64,000 nt of DNA from Pogonophryne albipinna (GCA_028583405.1 CM053251.1:5800983-5864982), one strand, 5' to 3'. Positions 44,301-56,344 are shown, counted from the stretch's first letter. The notes: generated by a model from the letters alone, not told the origin. Numbers and translations: made by a program.

Positions 44301-45242
44301 ACACTGGCCTGCAATGTACTGGCTGGCGGAGATATATCAGCTGCTGTGCGGGCAGCCGTGGCAGCTCCCGCTACGCAGGGACATACTGTCTCAGGCGGGG
44401 GGGATGATTTTTCACCCACACCCAGAGCGCTTGGCACTATGGGCCTGGCCCGTGAGTGGTATAACCTGAATACAGTGGGACTCCCTCAGAAGGTGATAAA
44501 CACTATTCAGAGTGCAAGAGCTTCCTCCACCAGGTCCCTCTATGACAGTAAGTGGAGGGTGTTTGAGGAGTGGTGCCTTAAAAAAGGACACATCTCTTTT
44601 CAATGTCCTGTCGGGGTGATTCTATAAATTCTACAGGACCTGATTGATAAACACAGAGCTTTCTCTACGATCAAAGTGTACCTGGCTGCTATTGCTGCAT
44701 GCCATGTGGGCTTTGAGGGAAAGACGGCTAGCCAACATCCCTTGGTCTGCCGTTTTATGAAAGGGGCTCGCAGGCTCCTCCCTGTTTCCAGGTCACTGGT
44801 GCCCTTATGGGACTTGGCAGTGGCTTTAGATGCCTTGGAAGAAGCTGACATGAAACACCTGTGCCCAGTCCGTGCTTTCCGCACCTATATGGACAGGTCA
44901 AAAGAGTTTCGATGCAATGACCAACTCTTTGTATCCTGGGCTAACCCTCATAAGGGCAAGCCCGTTACCAGGAAACGGCTCTCCCACTGGATTGTGGAAG
45001 TGATTGCTCTGGCTTATACGAGTCAGGGTTTGCAGGCACCAATGGGCCTGCATGCTCATTCTACTCGTGGACTGGCTACATCCTGGGCTTTGTTCAAGGG
45101 TGTTTCCATCCAAGACATTTGTGCAGCAGCGAGCTGGTCCTCACCGCTCACTTTTGTCCGCTTTTACAGGCTAGATGTCTCTGCTCCAAGTGTGGCCCGC
45201 GCAGTACTGGGCCCCGTGTTGAGACAGGGTTCTACCTGTTAA
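41386..45242 (+). pseudogene. DIRS1-like pol: RT, RNase H, DAM-like, tyrosine recombinase (broken)
   Basis: RT motifs are FLVPKRGGNGIRPILDLRALN, shown here only in part as RPILDLRALN, with DDLKDAYFHIPV and LPFGLSLSPRVF (42850-43140). The YLDD motif is split by a 1-base deletion at 43209/43210, after which DDWLLLAQSEQEAI continues in the next frame. RNase H (TTDACLTGWG, RTDNTTTISYINRQGG) and a DAM-like region (VDLFASKENAQ, YAFPPLALIP) lie in 43650-44330. The recombinase part (44480-45242) has an in-frame stop at 44625, then HSTRGLATSW and RFYRLDV, consistent with the HxxR and Tyr residues. The frame change near 44450 may be a natural ORF overlap. Confidence 0.8.
41801..42565. mobile_element. 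Harbinger-like MITE inside the DIRS element
   Basis: The ends TGGCGCGTTTCCACTGCAG and CTGCAGTGGAAACGCGCCA are flanked by TAA (41798-41800 and 42566-42568). The same family, in the other orientation, is at 6896-7527. It splits the pol frame, which is continuous on either side. Confidence 0.8.
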
Positions 45243-45654
45243 GTTCTGGTTGTTTTGGTGATTTTCGAGATAAGCATGTCTAGCAATACGGGAGTTTCAA
45301 TATCCGATAGTGAGACATCGAACGGAGTGTTATGAATGAGAACTATAGGTTACTTACGTAACCCCAGTTCTCAGAGTAACATGAAGTGAGATGTCTCACC
45401 AGACGGCCCTTCTTGCTAAGGCGAAGCGAGAAGAGGTGCTTATTTTGAATGACGCTGCGACGTAGCGCAAGCTACTTAAAGGGTGGGTGGATTCCCTGAC
45501 GTAGACGTCAAGATCACCAGCCAATCAGGATTGGCGTAATGAGATTGATGCTTCTGTTTGCATACCCGTTGAGGCGCATCCCATAGTGAGACATCTCACT
45601 TCATGTTACTCTGAGAACTGGGGTTACGTAAGTAACCTATAGTTTTCGACCTTT

Positions 45655-47275
45655 AGTGCTCCCGTTGATTGCAAACGTTACAGAGGGTCGTTTATTCACA
45701 AATAACCCTCTCTGGAAAATCCTAAATTGTAGGATAGTTTGGCCATTAAAATGCTTTTTGATTAGATTTCTAGCGAGAAGTGTATATTGTACTTTTAGAA
45801 TCCACGTCCAGTCGATATGTAGGATCTATAGTTTGATAGATATTACGAAGATGATTTGAGGTCTCGCCAGGAGAACGTGTATATACGGCAGCTTCCATGT
45901 AAAGTTAGCGTCAACCCTCACGGGGTGAAAACAGTATTTCCGGTCTCGAAGTTTTCATAATAAAAACCAATGATCAAATGATTTAACAGTGATATCTGCA
46001 TTACTCATCCACTAAAAAACATCAGTTTATCCTTTATAATTATACGACATTAATTGGTTTAAATTGTGTACAATGCTTTTGTGTTTTTCCCATAGGTTTT
46101 TCTCTTTCGATTCTGAGAGACACATTTATTTTTTCAGAGGTTTTGATAATCCTGGATGTTTTAGCCGCAATGCACATCCGGATATGGTGTTTATGCGATA
46201 TGAAATCGGAAAACATTTAAAAAAATTAAATACTTTTTTCCGAGTGTTCTTGCTTTTCTCTTTGAAAGTCATCACATAACGGCATTGCAATACACGGTTC
46301 GGCTGCATTAAATATTACACATCTGCCGTAGTTATTTATTTATAGAGCCCTGATGAGAAGACCTTTTGACAAACTGCAGAAATGCCGCCGAAACTGAATA
46401 CGTGACGTGGATCATAAAGATATCAGCAATTAAACAACATCTTCAATTTCTCTTCACACAATACGTCTCCTTGCAGTATCAAAACTAATTAGGCTGACTT
46501 TTATATTTGATCCAATTGGTAGATAGGCTGTATTTACACCATAACGGCGCACAGCTGATAGAAAGGGACTTGTAGTTTTTAAAGATGTTACTGATTTTCT
46601 TTGAATTAAAGAATATAATATACTGAGTTGAGAGAATAGGCATGGGTTTTGGGTGATGGGAGACACTAGACCACTGTTTTTTTAACCCGCACCGCCTAGT
46701 GGCTAAAGCACATTATTGAATTTAGTTGTTGAATGTTATATTTGGTGAAAACATTTAAATATTAAGAGTAGCCTACATACAAAATAGGGGGAAGGTAGAA
46801 GGTCAATGATAGAAATATAGAATAGAAAATATCAAGAAGATACTGTAGTGATCTCTACAATAAAACAGTTTAGTGCTGGATGTCCAAAGATATTAACAGG
46901 AGGATGTGCAAAACAGACAAACTAATAAGGCTTTATTTAAACATTAAAGAATACTTTAAGTTAAGGTCTTCTTTTGAATAAGAAAAAAAAGTTGGGGGTA
47001 TCAACAGATAAATATTAAGTCTGACAAAGTACTTAACGTCTAATATATTGCATAGTTTATTTTGGATCCGTCCGAGTCCAGTTTTGGAAAGTCTGCCGTG
47101 GTTCCATTCCATTTCAAAGAGCTGTTTGACGCCCCGCGTAACCTTGTCGCACTGCCACTCCAACATCCAATCACAGAGCTTGAGGACTAATCATGGGGTT
47201 TGTAAAGCAAAGCGGATGTTGTAGTCCCAAATGATAGCTGAGGATTCTGGGTAGTGTAGTGTCTTCAGCGTGACT
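45655..47275. mobile_element. Second, degenerate copy of the mosaic foldback family
   Basis: Bases 45975-46090 match 35235-35350 directly, 46655-46720 match 35885-35955 directly, 46230-46370 and 46490-46560 are inverted relative to 37735-37880 and 37510-37590, and 47060-47215 is inverted relative to 36370-36520. The end GATTCTGGGTAGTGTAGTG (about 47245) matches the right arm near 38500. Terminal ends are missing. Confidence 0.45.
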
Positions 47276-47279
47276 CACC

Positions 47280-50200
47280 CATCTTTCAGCTAAAAAGCAC
47301 TTAAATACCGCATTTAAATTCTGAAGAACTCAGTGTGCATCGAGACCGGGTGAGGACACTACCTATTGACGCAGCAACCACTGTAAGTTATATTCTTGTT
47401 TAATTAGACTTCTCTGTTTCATTTATTCTACTCTGTATAATTGTTCTGTAGTTATTGTAGCTAAAATGGCGCTTTTGAGAGATTTTAAATCTCAGATCTG
47501 CTCAAAGTGAACCTGTTACACAGGTTTCAGTGGGGCTCTCAACCCTGCATTACAATATAGGCAGGGACACTCTGCTGTCGCCCATCAGCTGTAGAGAGTT
47601 AACTAATTAGAGGGGCGTGGCCCCACAGCTGTGAGAACTCAGCAATCAGGCGTCCATTTTAGGTAGCTCTTTCCTGGAGCGTCAGCTTCAGCGTCAGACA
47701 GACGAAGACATTGGAGTCCTGCGGGAGTCACGAGGGTAGCAAAGAGGAGGCAAATCCTCCTCTGATTGAGCTAATTACCGCTGGTGTTTTATTTTATTTT
47801 ATTTAGTTTTTAGCCCCTCATGCTATAATCATGTGTATTTTCTCCATTCCTGTTCACGTGTCTTCTCACAATCATCGCTGGCCCCGTGTATCTCCTAATC
47901 GCTATAACCGCCCTGCTCTCGTCTATCCCACATGCTCCACTGAGATCCAACATCTAGTTTCAGGCGGCCTGTGGAACTGCCAGTCAGCTGTTCCTAAGGC
48001 TGACTTCATCTCTGGCTACGCTTCCCTGCAGTCTCTGGATTTCCTTGCTCTCACTGAGACCTGGATTACTCCATTCAACACATCCACCCCAGCAGCTCTC
48101 TCCACAGCATATTCCTTCTCCCATACACCCAGACCCACTGGCAGAGGAGGTGGCACTGGTCTCCTGCTCTCTCCCAAATGGAGCTTTTCCCTCTTCAAGC
48201 TACCTAACTTCACTCCTTCCACCTTTGAATTCCATGCCGTCACAGTAACCCATCCTATACAATTAACCATTGTTGTTCTCTACCGTCCACCAAGCGCCTT
48301 GGGGGACTTCTTGGAGGAATTATATAATCTCCTCTCACACATCCCTGAAACTGGCCCTCCCGCTGTACTTCTCGGAGACTTCAACCTCCAGACAGGGAAG
48401 ATAGACGAACTAACATCTCTGTTAACCACCTTTGCTTTCTCACTGCCTCCATCCCCACCAACTCATAAAGCTGGCAATGTCCTTGATCTCATATTCTCAA
48501 GGAACTGCACTACTTCTAACCTCTCTGTAAACCCGCTCCACACATCCGATCACTTCTTCATTTCATTCTCTCTACCCCTTTCCAAACATAACAAACTAAT
48601 CTCTTCTCATCCTGCACCTGTCCGCCGTAACCTTCGTTCCCTCTCCCCCTCTACCTTTGCCTCATCGGTTCTCTCAGCCCTCCCTTCCTCTGACTCGTTC
48701 CAACTCCTGCCTCCAAACTCTGCTGCAGAAACTCTCCTCTGTACTCTCTCATCCTCTCTGGACTCTCTCTGTCCTCTCACATCTCGGCAGGCTCGTCAGT
48801 CCCCTCCTGCTCCCTGGCTAAATGACGCACTGCGTGCTAATAGAACCGTCCTTAGGGCAGCAGAGCGGAAACGGTGGAAATCCAAACACCGTGACGACCT
48901 CCTAACCTATCAGGCTCTCCTCTCCTCTTTCTCTGCTTCCATCTCTCAGACAAAAAGCACTTTCTTTCAAGATAAGATCCAATCTTCCTATTCCAATCCC
49001 AAAAAACTATTTTCCATCTTCTCCTCCCTCCTGGACCCTCCCAAAGCCCCTTCCTCCTCCTCCCTTCTGTCAAGCGACTTTGTTAACCACTTTGAAAAAA
49101 AGGTTGATGATATTCGCTCTTCTTTTTCTGACTCACCTTTACTCACCGCTGGGTCACCAGACCCTCCTTCCACCCACACACTAACCTCCTTTTCCCCTCT
49201 CTCTCCAAGTGAGGTTCTTACCCTCATTACCTCTGCCCGCCCTACCAACTGTCCTCTGGACCCTATCCCTTCAAACCTCCTTCAGACTATCGCTCCTGAT
49301 ATTCTACCGTTTCTCACCCATTTCATCAACACTTCTCTAACTTCTGGTCACTTTCCAAATAGTCTTAAGGAGGCAAGAGTAAACCCTCTCCTAAAGAAAC
49401 CCACTCTCAACCCGTCTGATGTTATAAACTACAGGCCTGTCTCTCTCCTCCCGTTCCTGTCTAAAACACTTGAACGCGCTGTCTTCTCACAACTCTCCTG
49501 TTATCTCCATCAGAACAACCTTCTGGATCCGCACCAGTCTGGTTTCAAGGCAGGTCACTCCACAGAAACTGCTCTCATTGCTGTCACTGAGGAACTGCAC
49601 ACTGCTAAAGCAGCCTCCCTCTCCTCTGTCATCATCCTGTTGGACCTGTCTGCTGCATTCGACACGGTGAACCATCAGATCCTCCTTCGCACTCTCCAAG
49701 AACTTGGAGTTTCAGGCTCTGCACTTTCCATCCTCACCTCATACCTCAAAGACCGTACCTATAGGGTAACTTGGAGAGGGTCCGAGTCCGACCCTTGTCA
49801 ATTAACTACAGGGGTCCCTCGGGGCTCTGTTCTTGGTCCCCTCCTCTTCTCCCTGTACACAAACTCGCTCGGATCAGTCATTAGCCCGCATGGTTTTTCA
49901 TACCACTGCTACGCTGACGACACCCAATTAATTCTGTCCTTTCCCCGCTCAGAGACCCAGGTCGTTGCACGCATCTCTGCTTGTCTAGCTGACATCTCTC
50001 AGTGGATGTCTGCTCATCACCTCAAGCTCAACCTTGACAAGACTGAACTGCTTTTCCTTCCGGGAAAAGATTGTCCCACTCTTGACCTGACGATCAACAT
50101 CGGCACCTCTGTTGTTTCCCCGACTCAGACTGCAAGGAATCTGGGTGTGACCCTAGATAACAACCTGTCCTTCACTGCAAACATCGCTGCTACAACCCGC

Positions 50201-50966
50201 TGCTGCAGATACACGCTTTACAACATCAGGAGGATACGTCCCCAGCTGACCCAGAAAGCCACGCAGGTTCTGGTCCAGGCTCTCGTCACCTCACGCCTAG
50301 ACTACTGCAACTCCCTCCTGGCTGGTCTACCTGCATGTGCCATCCGACCTCTGCAGCTCATCCAGAATGCAGCGGCTCGTCTGGTCTTCAACCTTCCTAA
50401 ATTTTCCCACACCACTCCGCTCCTCCGCTCCCTTCACTGGCTTCCGGTAACTGCTAGAATCCACTTCAAGACAATGGTACTTGCGTACCATGCTGCGAAT
50501 GGATCTGGCCCTTCGTACATCCAGGACATGGTTAAACTGTATACCCCAGCGCGTGCACTACGCTCTGCATCAGCCAAACGGCTCGCTGCACCCTCGCTGC
50601 GAGGGGGACCCAAGTTCCCTTCCGCAAAAACACGTGGGTTTGCTATCCTGGCTCCAAAATGGTGGAATGAGCTCCCCATTGACATCAGGACAGCAGATAG
50701 CTTACACACCTTCCGGCGCAGACTGAAAACTCATCTCTTTCGACTCCACTTCGAGCAATAGAACTATTAACAAAGCACTTATATACTAATAAAGGACTGG
50801 CTTACCTAAAGCCAGTTGAGTAGCACTTGAAATGTTTTTGCTCTATGAAACCTGATGTACTTATATGATTCTGTTTTCTTCAAGTTTGTATTTTGTTGGT
50901 CGAACGCACTTATTGTAAGTCGCTTTGGATAAAAGCGTCAGCTAAATGCAATGTAATGTAATGTAA
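47280..50966 (+). mobile_element. Near full-length L2 LINE
   Basis: It comprises a 5' leader (about 47280-47830), an uninterrupted ORF, and a 3' tail from 50762 with GTCGCTTTGGATAAAAGCG and (AATGT)n to 50966. The exact 5' end is not fixed. It is the intact relative of the copy at 23300-25884. Confidence 0.85.
47831..50761 (+). CDS. L2 ORF2: endonuclease-reverse transcriptase, 976 residues
   Basis: The ATG at 47831 opens a single frame. An AP-type endonuclease occupies about residues 35-250 ([44 protein letters not shown]). The reverse transcriptase occupies about 500-770 (NYRPVSLLPFLSKTLE, SGFKAGHSTETAL, LLDLSAAFDTVNH, YADD at 694-697). The C-terminal region has [11 protein letters not shown] and [13 protein letters not shown]. 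Length and order match L2-clade LINEs. One oddity is Arg664 (codon 49820-49822) in the GVP(Q)GS motif, where the copy at 24736-24738 has Gln. Otherwise no inactivating change was seen. Whether it is expressed is unknown. Confidence 0.9.
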   Translation: MCIFSIPVHVSSHNHRWPRVSPNRYNRPALVYPTCSTEIQHLVSGGLWNCQSAVPKADFISGYASLQSLDFLALTETWITPFNTSTPAALSTAYSFSHTPRPTGRGGGTGLLLSPKWSFSLFKLPNFTPSTFEFHAVTVTHPIQLTIVVLYRPPSALGDFLEELYNLLSHIPETGPPAVLLGDFNLQTGKIDELTSLLTTFAFSLPPSPPTHKAGNVLDLIFSRNCTTSNLSVNPLHTSDHFFISFSLPLSKHNKLISSHPAPVRRNLRSLSPSTFASSVLSALPSSDSFQLLPPNSAAETLLCTLSSSLDSLCPLTSRQARQSPPAPWLNDALRANRTVLRAAERKRWKSKHRDDLLTYQALLSSFSASISQTKSTFFQDKIQSSYSNPKKLFSIFSSLLDPPKAPSSSSLLSSDFVNHFEKKVDDIRSSFSDSPLLTAGSPDPPSTHTLTSFSPLSPSEVLTLITSARPTNCPLDPIPSNLLQTIAPDILPFLTHFINTSLTSGHFPNSLKEARVNPLLKKPTLNPSDVINYRPVSLLPFLSKTLERAVFSQLSCYLHQNNLLDPHQSGFKAGHSTETALIAVTEELHTAKAASLSSVIILLDLSAAFDTVNHQILLRTLQELGVSGSALSILTSYLKDRTYRVTWRGSESDPCQLTTGVPRGSVLGPLLFSLYTNSLGSVISPHGFSYHCYADDTQLILSFPRSETQVVARISACLADISQWMSAHHLKLNLDKTELLFLPGKDCPTLDLTINIGTSVVSPTQTARNLGVTLDNNLSFTANIAATTRCCRYTLYNIRRIRPQLTQKATQVLVQALVTSRLDYCNSLLAGLPACAIRPLQLIQNAAARLVFNLPKFSHTTPLLRSLHWLPVTARIHFKTMVLAYHAANGSGPSYIQDMVKLYTPARALRSASAKRLAAPSLRGGPKFPSAKTRGFAILAPKWWNELPIDIRTADSLHTFRRRLKTHLFRLHFEQ

Positions 50967-51516
50967 GGCTGTAATGCTAACTAACGTGCTTGCTACTAGC
51001 TAGGTAGCTAACTTGATCCAGCCACTCCTGGTACTTTCATCAGACGGGAAGCGAAAGAACGAGCAAGACCCATTGCTGGTATGATAACAACCTGCACTAA
51101 GCACACAGGCATCTTGTTAAAGTTATCTTATCTTAGCTATCTCTATTTTAGTGGAGGAAAACAATTGTGACATCAGCTATGAGCTATACTGGGATTTGTA
51201 GTCTTTCTAGTTGCGTATTGTTCATAGTCTTATATTTCAACAGTTTTACGACAAACTGTGACTTTTTTTTTACATGGAAATTAATTTTTAAGATTGACAA
51301 ACATCATATGTATAATTCATGGCACAATTCAAACGGGATCGAAAGATACGTTTTCTCTCTCCATTGACTTCAATACATAATTTTTCCGAAATAAGTAGAT
51401 GGGCGTGACTTCGCCACTCTCTATGGTTGTTTTATGTGGGAGGACAGGCTGAAAAAAAGGCTAAAGCTGTATGAGGCAGAACATTTGAAGTTCATGTGAC
51501 ATCCGTGTCAAAGTGG
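50967..51516. other. Unit B-specific non-coding DNA
   Basis: Contains a TAGCTAGGTAGCTA patch near 50995 and AT-rich sequence. No element ends were recognised. Confidence 0.3.
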
Positions 51517-52495
51517 GTCCTGCTAATGTAAAATAAAAACATTTTATGGAAAGAAACTAATGTCTCTTTTACTAGAAGTTCATATTTGTACCTGATTCTC
51601 TTGGCTTTATTATAAGTAACGCCCTTATAATAATAGACAGTAAGCACATGTTTAGGTTTGTTTAATGAATGCTTGATTATACTAAAATATATTTTCTTTC
51701 TTAATTCAGTTTCACAGCACTGACAGGAACAGTTTTGTGAGAATAATAACTTGTGAGTAATATTTGACAGAAATACTGAACCCTTTAGTTTGATGTAAAT
51801 AGTGGTAAAATATTTTACTTACTTTACTCTTTACAAGTCTGTGTGTGAATACATTTGTGAATCAGCCCCTTCAAGTCCTTAAATCCTCAAACTAAATACA
51901 CCTGATCTGATCCTCTCCTTCTCAGTTGGTACTATAACATTTGAAGAACTAAACACGAACAGGTGGAGGGGAAAGGTTTGTCATTGGTTTCAATATTATG
52001 AGTTTTAAGCTCCATTCAAGTGTGGGCCCATTAATCCCTGTTATTGTGGATGGTTACAGTAGAAACTCCATTTTAATTTGAAAACCCTCAGTATGTATCA
52101 CTGATCGACTGTGAATGAGCTCTTATTGATCTCTCAATGTGTTATTTCCGAAGGGAAAATGCCTCCCTGGTTGTAAAGTTGGTATTTTCACTCTCTCTTT
52201 CTTTCTTGGTATTTGTTTTGCCTCTCTTTGCTCTGATCAACCTGCAAGGTGTATACCTAAGGTGTGTTGTTACTCAAAGTAAAGCTACAGGATAAACAGA
52301 CACACTGAGGGAAGATCGATGAGGAAAGAAAACCCTTAACAGTCTGCAGGCTGTTTGATGAGGGTTTAAACTAAGCCGTTGTCACGCAGATTAGAGTTGT
52401 AATGCAGCCAAGTGGATGACATTCTTATAAGTTGCTTCATTAAAAATAATATTACAGAGTGTTTCCTTTAAGATGTGTGGTACAGCTGCTTTTAG
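51517..52495. other. Flanking block shared with unit A
   Basis: Bases 51517-52022 match 6385-6895 and 52024-52495 match 7531-8002. The junction at 52022 is the empty site of the unit A Harbinger-like MITE. Confidence 0.6.
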
Positions 52496-54040
52496 CTGGC
52501 AGTTAAGGTGTTAAAAAATAAAATTGATTAATGTAAAATCCCACCTACATCTTTGAAAAATGCAGAGATCTTCCACTTCAGGTTCATATCAGTATGTAGT
52601 GTCTCTCCTGTGACATGTCTCCATGCTTTAATGTTCAAAAATCTCTTTATTTTTCTCATAATGCCTGTGCTGCAGCACCTCTTTTCACCCTCTGTCTGAA
52701 ACCAGAGCCCAGTCTGCTCTGATTGGTTAGCTGGCCGGCTCTGTTGTGATTGGTCAACCGCTTAGAGATGTCCCGCCCCCCTTAGCCTATCACGTATAAT
52801 AAATTGGAGCGAGTGTTACATAGGGATGTCACTGAAGTAAACAAAGGAGTCCGATGTAGTCGTTGTAGACCATGCACAAAAACCTATCGAACACATAGAA
52901 GGGAAAACCCACCAAAAGCACAGGGCCTCTTCAAGTAGTTTGGCTTCTTGACTTTGATATCTTTAAAGCAAATAAAAGTGTCTTAAAATATTTTTTCTGC
53001 AGATGTTTGCCATTCCTCTATGAAAGAGTATAATATATATATGCAGCTCAGTTTCAGAGCAGAGGACACTGATCACACTGCTTTGTTATTCCAAAAATTC
53101 TTCCTCTGTGTCTTATTACTGTAAACTAAAAGTGTTCCTCATTCTGTGAGATGACTATTAAGTAAGATATGAACTGAGCTAATGGAAAATATTCCAGAGA
53201 CTGCCTATCCCTTCTTTTCATTTAGTGGGAATGCTGTTAACAGCATTCCAACTATCTGTTCTTCTACACACAAAATTCTTTATTATTCCGCCTGTTATTT
53301 TGGCTCTCTTCTTCTCCCACATTCCACATCGCAGAAACTCCGTTCAAACATCAAACGTTCAGCTCGGTCGGGAATCGATTGCTATTACTTTTCTCATGTT
53401 ACGGTTCATAACTTTCATAATTCCCGAGATATAGCCCATAATTCATCAAATGTTTAACATTTTAACTTTAACATTGCACAGCTCGTTAAGGCAGAGTGCG
53501 TGATGTCAGAGTTAGAGTGGAGGACAGTTTGAAATTCGCCTTCATATTTTTTTTTAAACCTGCCATAATTCCCAAACCTTACATTTCTGAGACATCATTT
53601 TTCATGTCAAACGTAGGAAAACATCTCTTAGCTTGAAAAAAAAAAAATGCCTCTAGTCTTGAGGGCATGAAGTGACAAAAACTTTCAACATGTCTCCATT
53701 AAAGCCCATTGTAATTTCAGGCTGATATTTCCTGACAGCAGCCGCACACCTTTAGTTAATCTGCCAAAAAGGCCACATTATTGACCCGAAAGTACACAAA
53801 AAGCACACTTCAGATACTCAAGGTCCTTGAGATGCTTCACGCTTTGAAATGTCACTGATATCTGTTACGGTTCTTCCACAAAACGTTCACATGTAAGAGG
53901 TTTATCTCTCATTCAGAACAATAGAAACCTTTGATCTCTGCACACCTCGTTAGCTCTAATATAAACACCTGTGTCATGGAACACGATGATGTCATAACTC
54001 CAACTGACATGCTCAGAGCAGCAGACTTCAGATAATGGTT
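52496..54040. other. Unit B-specific repeat-like DNA, no gene
   Basis: Bases 52680-52800 contain CTGATTGGTTAGCTGGCCGG, a phrase typical of a fish MITE. Bases 53230-53255 hold GGAATGCTGTTAACAGCATTCC, a perfect palindrome. ORFs at 53182-53457 look fortuitous. Confidence 0.35.
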
Positions 54041-54440
54041 AATGGTCCTGCCCTCAACAGCTCTACGTCAATCATGGGGTGTCATCAGATGCGTTTCCAT
54101 GGAAACGCATCTGATGACACATAAAAGACGATGTCGCTATAACTCCTATGAAAATGTTCAGAAAGTGCTCAAACTTCACATGTGTGCTAACAGTCCAGCC
54201 GTGAAGACATCTAAGGGACAGTTTTGAGATTTCTTCAAATGCCGTTGCCATGGCAACACAATGCTCACCATGAAACACGGTTTTCTCATAACTTCAGTGA
54301 AAATGCTCCAAACAGGCCAAAACTTCACAGGTTTGGTAACGATGCAGCCATCAACGCATCTAAGCGTATTATGGGATGTCATCAAATGCCGTTGGCATGG
54401 CGACAGATCATTCACCATCAAGTTAGTTCAAACGTTTGCA
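54041..54440. repeat. About 130-bp tandem repeat with a 42-bp palindrome
   Basis: Three diverged units share motifs such as GTTGCCATGGCAACAC, ATAACT(C/T)C and GAAAATG(C/T)TC. The first contains a perfect palindrome at 54079-54120 centred on CCATGG. Confidence 0.6.
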
Positions 54441-54699
54441 GTTCAAATATTCTGCTGCTTTTCCAAGCCTTTTTACTTTCTTTTCTTCTCTCATCACACA
54501 TTCAAGCCCCCTGTGTTCATGTATCATTTCAATCTAAATTCTTCACTTTCTTCTTACACATTACATTTCAGCATAGAAATTCAGCGTCAGCTTTTCAGCA
54601 TAAAGCACTCCCACTAGCAATTTCTTCAGGAATTGCATTCTCTAGTTTAAAATGTTACACAATCTGGTCGAGAGTGACAACATCATCTGAAAATCAGAT

Positions 54700-55312
54700 T
54701 TTTAAATGAGAGTGCAGTGTCGGTGATGTTGAGTGATGATTCGAGGAGGGACAGCAGGATGGTGTGGTTGATGGTGTCGAATGCTGCGGTGAGGTCGAGG
54801 AGGATGTTAAGGTTGCCGGAGTCAGAGGAGAGGAGGAGGTCGTTTGTGATTTTGAGAAGAGCTGTTTCCGTGCTGTGTTTTGATCGGAAACCGGATTGAA
54901 ATGGCTCAAAGAGGTCCTTGGAGCTGAGGTGGGATTTTAGTTGTGAGGCAATGACACGTTCAAGTATTTTTGACAGAAAGGGGAGATTTGAGATGGGCCG
55001 GAAGTTGGACATGATGTCGGGTGTGAGGCCAGGTCTTTTGAGAATGGGTGTGACAGCAGCCAGTTTGAGAGAGGAGGGAACTGATCCAGATCTGAGGGAG
55101 GAGTTAATGATGGTGGCGATGAGTTGGGAGATGGCAGGGAGGCTCTCTATAACAAATCTGGAGGGCATTGGGTCAAGTGTGCAGGTGGAGTTAATTCCAG
55201 TCATGAAGTCGGACAGTTGCATGGGGGTCACAGGGGAGAAGTGGGACAGGGGCTGTGAGGTGAAGGGGGGGAGCCAGGGGGTGCTGATGAGGGTGTCCGA
55301 TTGCTGTAAATG
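54700..55312 (-). mobile_element. CR1/L2-like LINE fragment, reverse transcriptase part
   Basis: The minus-strand frame reads LDPMPSRFVIESLPAIS, ILKRPGLTPD, FRPISNLPFLSKILERV, SGFRSKHSTETALLK and LLDLTAAFDTINHTILL, then stops before the YADD box at 54690. Both ends are missing and unit A lacks it. Confidence 0.8.
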
Positions 55313-56344
55313 TTGGTTATGGTTGTATCAGCACCTCCTTAGTTAAACACAGCCACCACTCAAACAAACACAGTACACGTTGATCCTGTTCCTTTGCTAC
55401 TTTTCTGTTCATTGACTTATATGTTGGTGTTAAGGAGTCAGGAATTCTTCTTTGAAGAAACGTATTGTAATGAGATTTATTAAACATGCCTCTTAATGGT
55501 TTCCGTTACAATAAGAGCAGAATTAGGACATTAAATACAACATGCACACCCAGAGTAAACTCATCAAGGCTTTAAGATTATTTTACTGAGAGCCAATTAT
55601 TATTAATCAGCACTAAAAACGATTTCAAAAGAAAAACTAAAAACGTTTTTCAACATGTATATGTATTCTACTTTTTTGTATTTGTATTTTATTGCTATTG
55701 AGATGTTGACATTTTTAAATGTTTATTTTAATTGTATTGTACAATGCCATGTCTTTTTATGCTGCTGCAACATTTCCCAACTTGGGATCAATAAAGTACT
55801 TCTTATTTTATGAGAAATGAACTCACTAGTTTTTATTGAGCTATTTGTAGATTTTTATTTTGTTTACTGTAAGTCAAAATGGGCCTCATACATTTGAATT
55901 TATTTATTAGTATTTATACCCATCCTAATTTAAAAGGGGCTTTTCAAAATGTTTACAAAGTACTTTACTGTAATAAGCAGAAATTCCTTGATGTAAAAAA
56001 TACATTTGTTTACCAGTGCTTTCAATACTGTAGTTTTATCGGAAAATGTAAAAAAAAGTACTCGTTATACTGTAATATTTCTTGCAACACTCAAATCCAA
56101 CAGGTAGTTTAGAAAAAAAAATACACACACAATGTATTTGTTTAACTCGTGCTTCAGCTCTCTGTCCCGCCCAGTGGTGACTGTTACCCACAGGACACCT
56201 TTAATGAATCTCTTCGATGTTTAAATATCCAAAATCCAGTCTTTTTTATTTGTTTATTTTTTCTTCCAAGATAAATTAGCATCGGTCCTTTGTTTGTGAA
56301 ATTGTTGACTTATTAAACGGTTTGTGTAAATGTGTCATCAGATA
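55313..56344. other. Flanking block shared with unit A
   Basis: Matches 10755-11960. At about 55633-55810 it contains a retroposon tail (AACTTGGGATCAATAAAGTA) absent from unit A. Confidence 0.5.

Larger units (their letters stand above)
39060..45645 (+). mobile_element. DIRS1-like tyrosine-recombinase retrotransposon, dead
   Basis: Inverted terminal repeats pair about 39106-39270 with 45425-45600. A terminal hairpin at the right (45345-45401 with 45585-45643) acts as the internal complementary region seen in DIRS elements. The order is gag, RT, RNase H, DAM-like region, tyrosine recombinase. Decay includes a one-base deletion in the RT catalytic motif (43209/43210), a second frame change near 43480-43500, an in-frame TAA at 44625-44627, and a MITE at 41801-42565. 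It is unit B-specific. Confidence 0.85.

Noticed and set aside
53182..53457. Possible small exon or peptide
   Set aside because: The region is AT-rich, shows no splice logic or domain, and is likely repeat-derived.
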